From positions 1-56,327 of the forward strand of contig NZ_JAJHPU010000039.1 of the NCBI RefSeq assembly GCF_020831405.1: a stretch of DNA of 56,327 nt, given 5' to 3'. This DNA is from Pseudomonas oryzagri. GTDB taxonomy: Bacteria; Pseudomonadota; Gammaproteobacteria; Pseudomonadales; Pseudomonadaceae. Below, one piece after another: positions 53,168-56,327 of this stretch. The notes beneath the pieces are model-generated. The model searched no databases and was not told the origin of the DNA. It worked only from the letters and a program-made list of their open reading frames with translations. The stretch's first letter is position 1. Each line of letters opens with the position of its first letter. Made by a program: the position numbers and the translations under genes.

Positions 53168-53827
53168 ATGCGGATACTGCTGGTGGAAGACGACCAGGCG
53201 CTGGGCGAGGGCATCCGCACCGCGCTCAAGCCCGAGGGGTATACCGTGGATTGGGTGCAGGACGGCGCCAGTGCCTGGCACGCCCTGAGCCATGAGAGTT
53301 TCGCCCTGTGCGTGCTGGATCTCGGCCTGCCGCGCATGGACGGCCTCGAAGTGCTGCGCCGCCTGCGCGGCGCCGGCAGCGCCCTGCCGGTGCTGGTGCT
53401 GACCGCGCGCGACGCCACCTGCGACCGCATCGCCGGCCTCGACGCCGGTGCCGACGACTACCTGGTCAAGCCGTTCGACGTCGCCGAGCTCAAGGCGCGC
53501 CTGCGCGCCCTGCTGCGGCGCAGCTTCGGCCGTGCCCAGCCGGCGCTGGAGTACCGCGGCATCCGCCTGGAGCCGGACAGCCAGCAGGTGACCTTCCAGG
53601 GCGCGCCGGTCAACCTGGCGCGCAAGGAATTCCTCCTCCTCCACGAACTGCTCGCCCAGCCTGGCCGGGTGCTGACCCGCGATCGCCTGCAGCAGGTGCT
53701 CTACGGCTGGGACGAGGAAGTGGAGAGCAACGCCCTCGAGGTGCACGTGCACCACCTGCGCAAGAAGCTCTTCCCCGAGCTGATCCGCACCGTGCGCGGC
53801 GTCGGCTACTTGGTGGACAAGGCATGA
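53168..53827 (+). CDS. OmpR-family response regulator, QseB/PmrA-like
   Basis: The 219-residue protein has a receiver with phosphoacceptor Asp51 (LDLGLPRMDGL) and Lys near 103 (KPFD), and a C-terminal winged helix with the QseB/PmrA-type signature WDEEVESNALEVHVHHLRKKL near residue 180. This subfamily binds direct repeats of YTTAAG with 11-bp spacing, and such a repeat lies before the hemolysin-family gene. It overlaps its kinase gene as ATGA. About 98 bases separate it from the TPR gene. Confidence 0.9.
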   Translation: MRILLVEDDQALGEGIRTALKPEGYTVDWVQDGASAWHALSHESFALCVLDLGLPRMDGLEVLRRLRGAGSALPVLVLTARDATCDRIAGLDAGADDYLVKPFDVAELKARLRALLRRSFGRAQPALEYRGIRLEPDSQQVTFQGAPVNLARKEFLLLHELLAQPGRVLTRDRLQQVLYGWDEEVESNALEVHVHHLRKKLFPELIRTVRGVGYLVDKA

Positions 53828-55296
53828 GACTGCGCTCGATCCGCACCCGCACCCTGGTGCGGGTGCTCGGGGTGCTCACCCTGGCGCTGACGGTGATCTC
53901 CTGGCGCAGCTACAGCGACGCCAAGCACGAGACCGAGGAGCTGTTCGACGCCCAGCTGGCGCAGAGCGCGCGCCTGCTCGAGGGCATGGTCGGCCGCGAA
54001 CTGTCGGCCGAAACCCGCGCCGCGCTGCAGCAGGCGCTGAATGCCGCGCAACGCGTCCAGTACGACCCGGAAGGCCCGGCGGCGCTCGCCGATGGGCATC
54101 GCTACGAAACCAAGCTGGCCTTCCAGGTGCTCGACGAAGGGGGGCGGGTGCAGCTGCAGTCGGCCAGCGCGCCGCCGACCCTGCTGCCGCGCCTGCTCGA
54201 ACAGCTCGGGGCGGGCGCCCCGGCGGCGGACGGGGCGCGCCCCCTGTCCGCATTGGGCAGCCAGCTGGCCGGCTATCACGACGTGGCCCTTGGCGATGTG
54301 CACTGGCGGCTGTTCGTGCGCCCGGACCCGGCCGACCGTCACTGGATCCTGGTCGGCGAGCGCGAGGACGTGCGCGGCGAACTGGTCGGCAAGATCACCC
54401 TGCGCAGCCTGCTGCCCGATCTGGTCGGCCTGCCGCTGCTGGCGCTGCTGGTGTGGTCGGCGGTCGGCTCCGGCCTGCGGCCGCTGGAGCAGGTGGTCGG
54501 GCTGATCAAGGCCCGCGACGCCGAGAATCTCGCCCCGCTGACCCTGGCGCCGTTGCCGCGCGAACTGGAGCCGATGGTCGCCGCGCTCAATCGCCTGCTG
54601 CTGCAGGTCACCAGCCTGCTGGCGCGCGAGAAGCGCTTCCTCGCCGACGCCGCCCACGAGCTGCGCACGCCGCTGGCGGTGCTGCGCATCCACGCGCAGA
54701 ACGCTCTCGAGGCGCCGGAGGCCGCCGACCGCGAGGCGGCCCTGCACCAGCTGCTCGGCGGCGTCGAGCGCGCCACCCGGGTGGTCAACCAGCTGCTCAC
54801 CCTGGCGCGCCTGGAGCCGGATGCCCGCCAGCTGGGGATGGCCGAGTTCGACCTGGCGCCCTACGTGCGCCAGGAGCTGGCCGAGCTGATTCCCCTGGCG
54901 CTGGAGCGCGACCAGGAGCTGAGCCTCGACTTCGACGAAACGGCCGACTTCCGCCTGCGCGGCGATGCGCCGAGTCTCGGCATCCTGCTGCAGAACCTGG
55001 TCGGCAACGCCGTGCAGTACACCCCGCCGGGCGGGCGCATCGCCGTCAGCCTGGAGGCCGGGCGCGCACGCGTCGGTCTGCGGGTTGCCGACAGCGGCCC
55101 AGGGGTTCCAGTGGAGCAGCACGCCCAGCTGTTCCGCCGTTTCTACCGTCAGGGCGTGGGGCAGGGCGCCGGGCTCGGCCTGTCCATCGTGCAGCGCATC
55201 GTCGAGCTGCATGGGGGCGAGATCCGCCTCGGCGAGGCGGAGCTGGGCGGCCTGCTGGTGGAGGTGTGGCTGCCGCGCGACCTGCCGGGTGCCTGA
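53824..55296 (+). CDS. Sensor histidine kinase, partner of the QseB/PmrA-like regulator
   Basis: The 490-residue kinase starts MRLRSIRTRTLVRV. TM1 covers about 11-27 and TM2 about 193-214, with a periplasmic sensor domain of about 160 residues between them, a short HAMP-like linker, HisKA with His278 in AHELRTPLAV, and the ATPase motifs NLVGNAVQYT, DSGPGVP and GAGLGLSIV. The sensor region has no recognised ligand motif. It is fused to its regulator by an ATGA overlap, so the pair is made in step. Confidence 0.9.
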   Translation: MRLRSIRTRTLVRVLGVLTLALTVISWRSYSDAKHETEELFDAQLAQSARLLEGMVGRELSAETRAALQQALNAAQRVQYDPEGPAALADGHRYETKLAFQVLDEGGRVQLQSASAPPTLLPRLLEQLGAGAPAADGARPLSALGSQLAGYHDVALGDVHWRLFVRPDPADRHWILVGEREDVRGELVGKITLRSLLPDLVGLPLLALLVWSAVGSGLRPLEQVVGLIKARDAENLAPLTLAPLPRELEPMVAALNRLLLQVTSLLAREKRFLADAAHELRTPLAVLRIHAQNALEAPEAADREAALHQLLGGVERATRVVNQLLTLARLEPDARQLGMAEFDLAPYVRQELAELIPLALERDQELSLDFDETADFRLRGDAPSLGILLQNLVGNAVQYTPPGGRIAVSLEAGRARVGLRVADSGPGVPVEQHAQLFRRFYRQGVGQGAGLGLSIVQRIVELHGGEIRLGEAELGGLLVEVWLPRDLPGA

Positions 55297-55366
55297 GCAC
55301 GGCCCGGCGCGGCGAGCTGTGGCACACTGGCAGCCATCGCCAAACCCATCCCAAGGAGACGCCCCC

Positions 55367-55801
55367 ATGTTTGCCCTCGATCCGCGCCTGGAGCAGGACA
55401 CCCTGCACATGGGCGACTTCCCCCTCTGCCGCCTGCTGCTGATGAACGACGCCAGCTATCCGTGGTTCATCCTGGTGCCGCGGCGCGAGGAAGTCAGCGA
55501 GCTGTTCCAGCTCGACGAGGCCGACCAGCGTTCGCTGTGGCGCGAGACCACCCTGCTCGCCGAGCTGCTCAAGGACACCTTCAAGGCCGACAAGATGAAC
55601 GTCGCCACCCTCGGCAACGTGGTCGGCCAGCTGCACATGCACGTGATCGTGCGCCGGCGCAGCGACGCCGCCTGGCCGGCGCCGGTGTGGGGGCGCCAGC
55701 CGGCGGTGGCCTATGCCGAGGATCAGGTGAAGGAGGTGCGCGAGCGTCTCAAGCTGGTGCTCGACAGCGCCGACTTCCGCTTTGCCCCGGAGGCCGCATG
55801 A
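55367..55801 (+). CDS. HIT-domain protein
   Basis: The 144-residue protein begins MFALDPRLEQDT behind a clear AAGGAG. The histidine triad reads QLHMHVI near residue 88, so the first of the three histidines is Gln, a known variant among pseudomonad HIT proteins; the HMH core is kept. HIT proteins hydrolyse nucleotide phosphoramidates or dinucleotides; the substrate here is not known. It overlaps slyX as ATGA. Confidence 0.85.
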   Translation: MFALDPRLEQDTLHMGDFPLCRLLLMNDASYPWFILVPRREEVSELFQLDEADQRSLWRETTLLAELLKDTFKADKMNVATLGNVVGQLHMHVIVRRRSDAAWPAPVWGRQPAVAYAEDQVKEVRERLKLVLDSADFRFAPEAA

Positions 55802-56004
55802 CTCTCGAGGCGCGCGTCACCGAGCTGGAAACCCGCCTGGCCTTCCAGGAGGACACCCTGCAGCAGCTCAGCGACGAGCTGCTGGCGCAGGGGCGGCTGA
55901 TCGAGCGGTTGCAGCGCCAGGTCGAATTGCTGGCCGCGCGGCAGGCCGAGCTGGTCGGGCAGTTCGGCCCGGCCGAGGACGAGGCGCCGCCGCCGCATTA
56001 TTGA
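55798..56004 (+). CDS. slyX: SlyX protein
   Basis: The 68-residue protein is a single coiled coil (MTLEARVTELETRLAFQE, then LQRQVELL) ending in the SlyX-type tail with the terminal PPPHY. Its molecular role is unknown. It begins within the stop of the HIT gene and is followed by a terminator. Confidence 0.9.
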   Translation: MTLEARVTELETRLAFQEDTLQQLSDELLAQGRLIERLQRQVELLAARQAELVGQFGPAEDEAPPPHY

Positions 56005-56010
56005 AGCCCT

Positions 56011-56050
56011 GAAAGCACAGAGCCCGCCATTTGGCGGGCTCTGTGCTTTC
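56011..56050. terminator. Bidirectional terminator between slyX and the cold-shock gene
   Basis: GAAAGCACAGAGCCCGCC and its exact complement form an 18-bp stem around the loop ATTT. It serves the two convergent genes. Confidence 0.93.
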
Positions 56051-56071
56051 AGGTGGCGGACGCGGGACGCC

Positions 56072-56327
56072 TCACTCCTCGAGGATCTCCACATCCTCGG
56101 CCTGCAGGCCCTTGGCGCGGTGGGCCACGGAGAACTCCACGCGCTGGCCTTCGACCAGCACGCGGTGGCCCTCGCCGCGGATGGCGCGGAAGTGCACGAA
56201 GAGGTCGTCACCGTCGTCGCGGGAAATGAAGCCGAAGCCCTTGGAGGTGTTGAACCACTTCACCGTGCCGCGGGCGCGCCCGCCGCGCGGTTCGCCCCGG
56301 GTCGCCGGCGTGGCGCTGGCCGCCCAT
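56072..56327 (-). CDS. Cold-shock domain protein, cut by the window edge
   Basis: The visible C-terminal part reads [17 protein letters not shown] and carries both RNA-binding motifs (KGFGFI and DLFVHFRAI), then runs to EDVEILEE. The frame stays open to the window end through a Gly/Arg/Pro-rich stretch, so the true start is probably outside; an in-frame GTG at 56263 would give only 63 residues. CspA-type proteins melt RNA structure and aid translation. It is convergent with slyX. Confidence 0.85.
   Translation of the reverse strand, partial: WAASATPATRGEPRGGRARGTVKWFNTSKGFGFISRDDGDDLFVHFRAIRGEGHRVLVEGQRVEFSVAHRAKGLQAEDVEILEE

Noticed and set aside
55620-55670. Inactive HIT protein because the first triad histidine is Gln
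   Set aside because: This variant is common among pseudomonad HIT proteins, and the catalytic middle histidine is present.
56265-56327. ATG at the very last bases as the start of the cold-shock gene
   Set aside because: That ATG is in a different reading frame from the cold-shock domain.

Overview
The window is chromosomal DNA from a high-GC gammaproteobacterium of the genus Pseudomonas in the broad sense. Three things support this: the core genes (fdxA-mutS-pncC-recA-recX, finR/fpr, erdR, gacS next to a D-lactate-type dehydrogenase, cysM-rlmD-relA-mazG, proS next to an OprD-family porin), dense packing with short intergenic gaps, and an initiator tRNA typical of the group. From memory, the order resembles two separate blocks of the P. 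aeruginosa PAO1 map (around recA/mutS and around gacS/relA/purM/proS) joined here through a middle segment; this was not checked by alignment. No prophage, transposase, integrase or CRISPR array was seen.

Left part (1-15.9 kb): the first bases are the 3' tail of a 5S rRNA with its operon terminator. Then come ferredoxin FdxA and mismatch-repair MutS (both minus), PncC, and recA-recX behind a perfect-core LexA box. Next are a LOG-family protein, a beta-CASP metallo-beta-lactamase RNA hydrolase, an unusual phosphoketolase-family enzyme, a small secreted protein, a DTW-domain tRNA-modifying enzyme, an EamA permease, the response regulator ErdR, DgkA, and the divergent pair finR/fpr.

Middle part (16-28 kb): tRNA methyltransferase TrmO, a stand-alone TrpB paralogue with no trpA, a small lipoprotein, a ZIP metal transporter, RimO and cytochrome b561. 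Two identical initiator tRNA genes follow, each with its own promoter and terminator. Then DNA polymerase IV, a META-domain lipoprotein with a coupled CxxC protein, a 2-hydroxyacid dehydrogenase, and the hybrid kinase GacS, the top of the Gac/Rsm regulatory cascade.

Right part (28-48.5 kb): cysM, rlmD, relA and mazG on the plus strand (sulfur assimilation, rRNA methylation, stringent response, nucleotide sanitation). Next are a DUF2058 protein, Rof, a DUF3108 protein, purM-purN, and a DUF2066-PerM-hda run that ends in the replication regulator Hda. After that: arsC-wrbA-DUF2069, a YihY membrane protein, a TlpA-like lipoprotein, a larger lipoprotein, proS and an OprD-family porin.

The most interesting segment is 48.7-55.3 kb. 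It is a compact, translationally coupled plus-strand run: thermostable-hemolysin/GNAT-like protein, acyl-AMP ligase-like protein, heme-oxygenase-like (TenA/UndA-type) metalloenzyme, short-chain dehydrogenase, exported TPR protein, QseB/PmrA-like response regulator and its sensor kinase. A PmrA/QseB-type direct repeat (CTTAAG-N5-GTTAAG) lies just upstream of the first gene. It reads as a self-regulated pathway that makes or modifies a fatty-acyl-derived small molecule, and it is the best candidate here for an undescribed system. The window ends with a HIT protein, SlyX and a cold-shock-domain gene cut by the edge.
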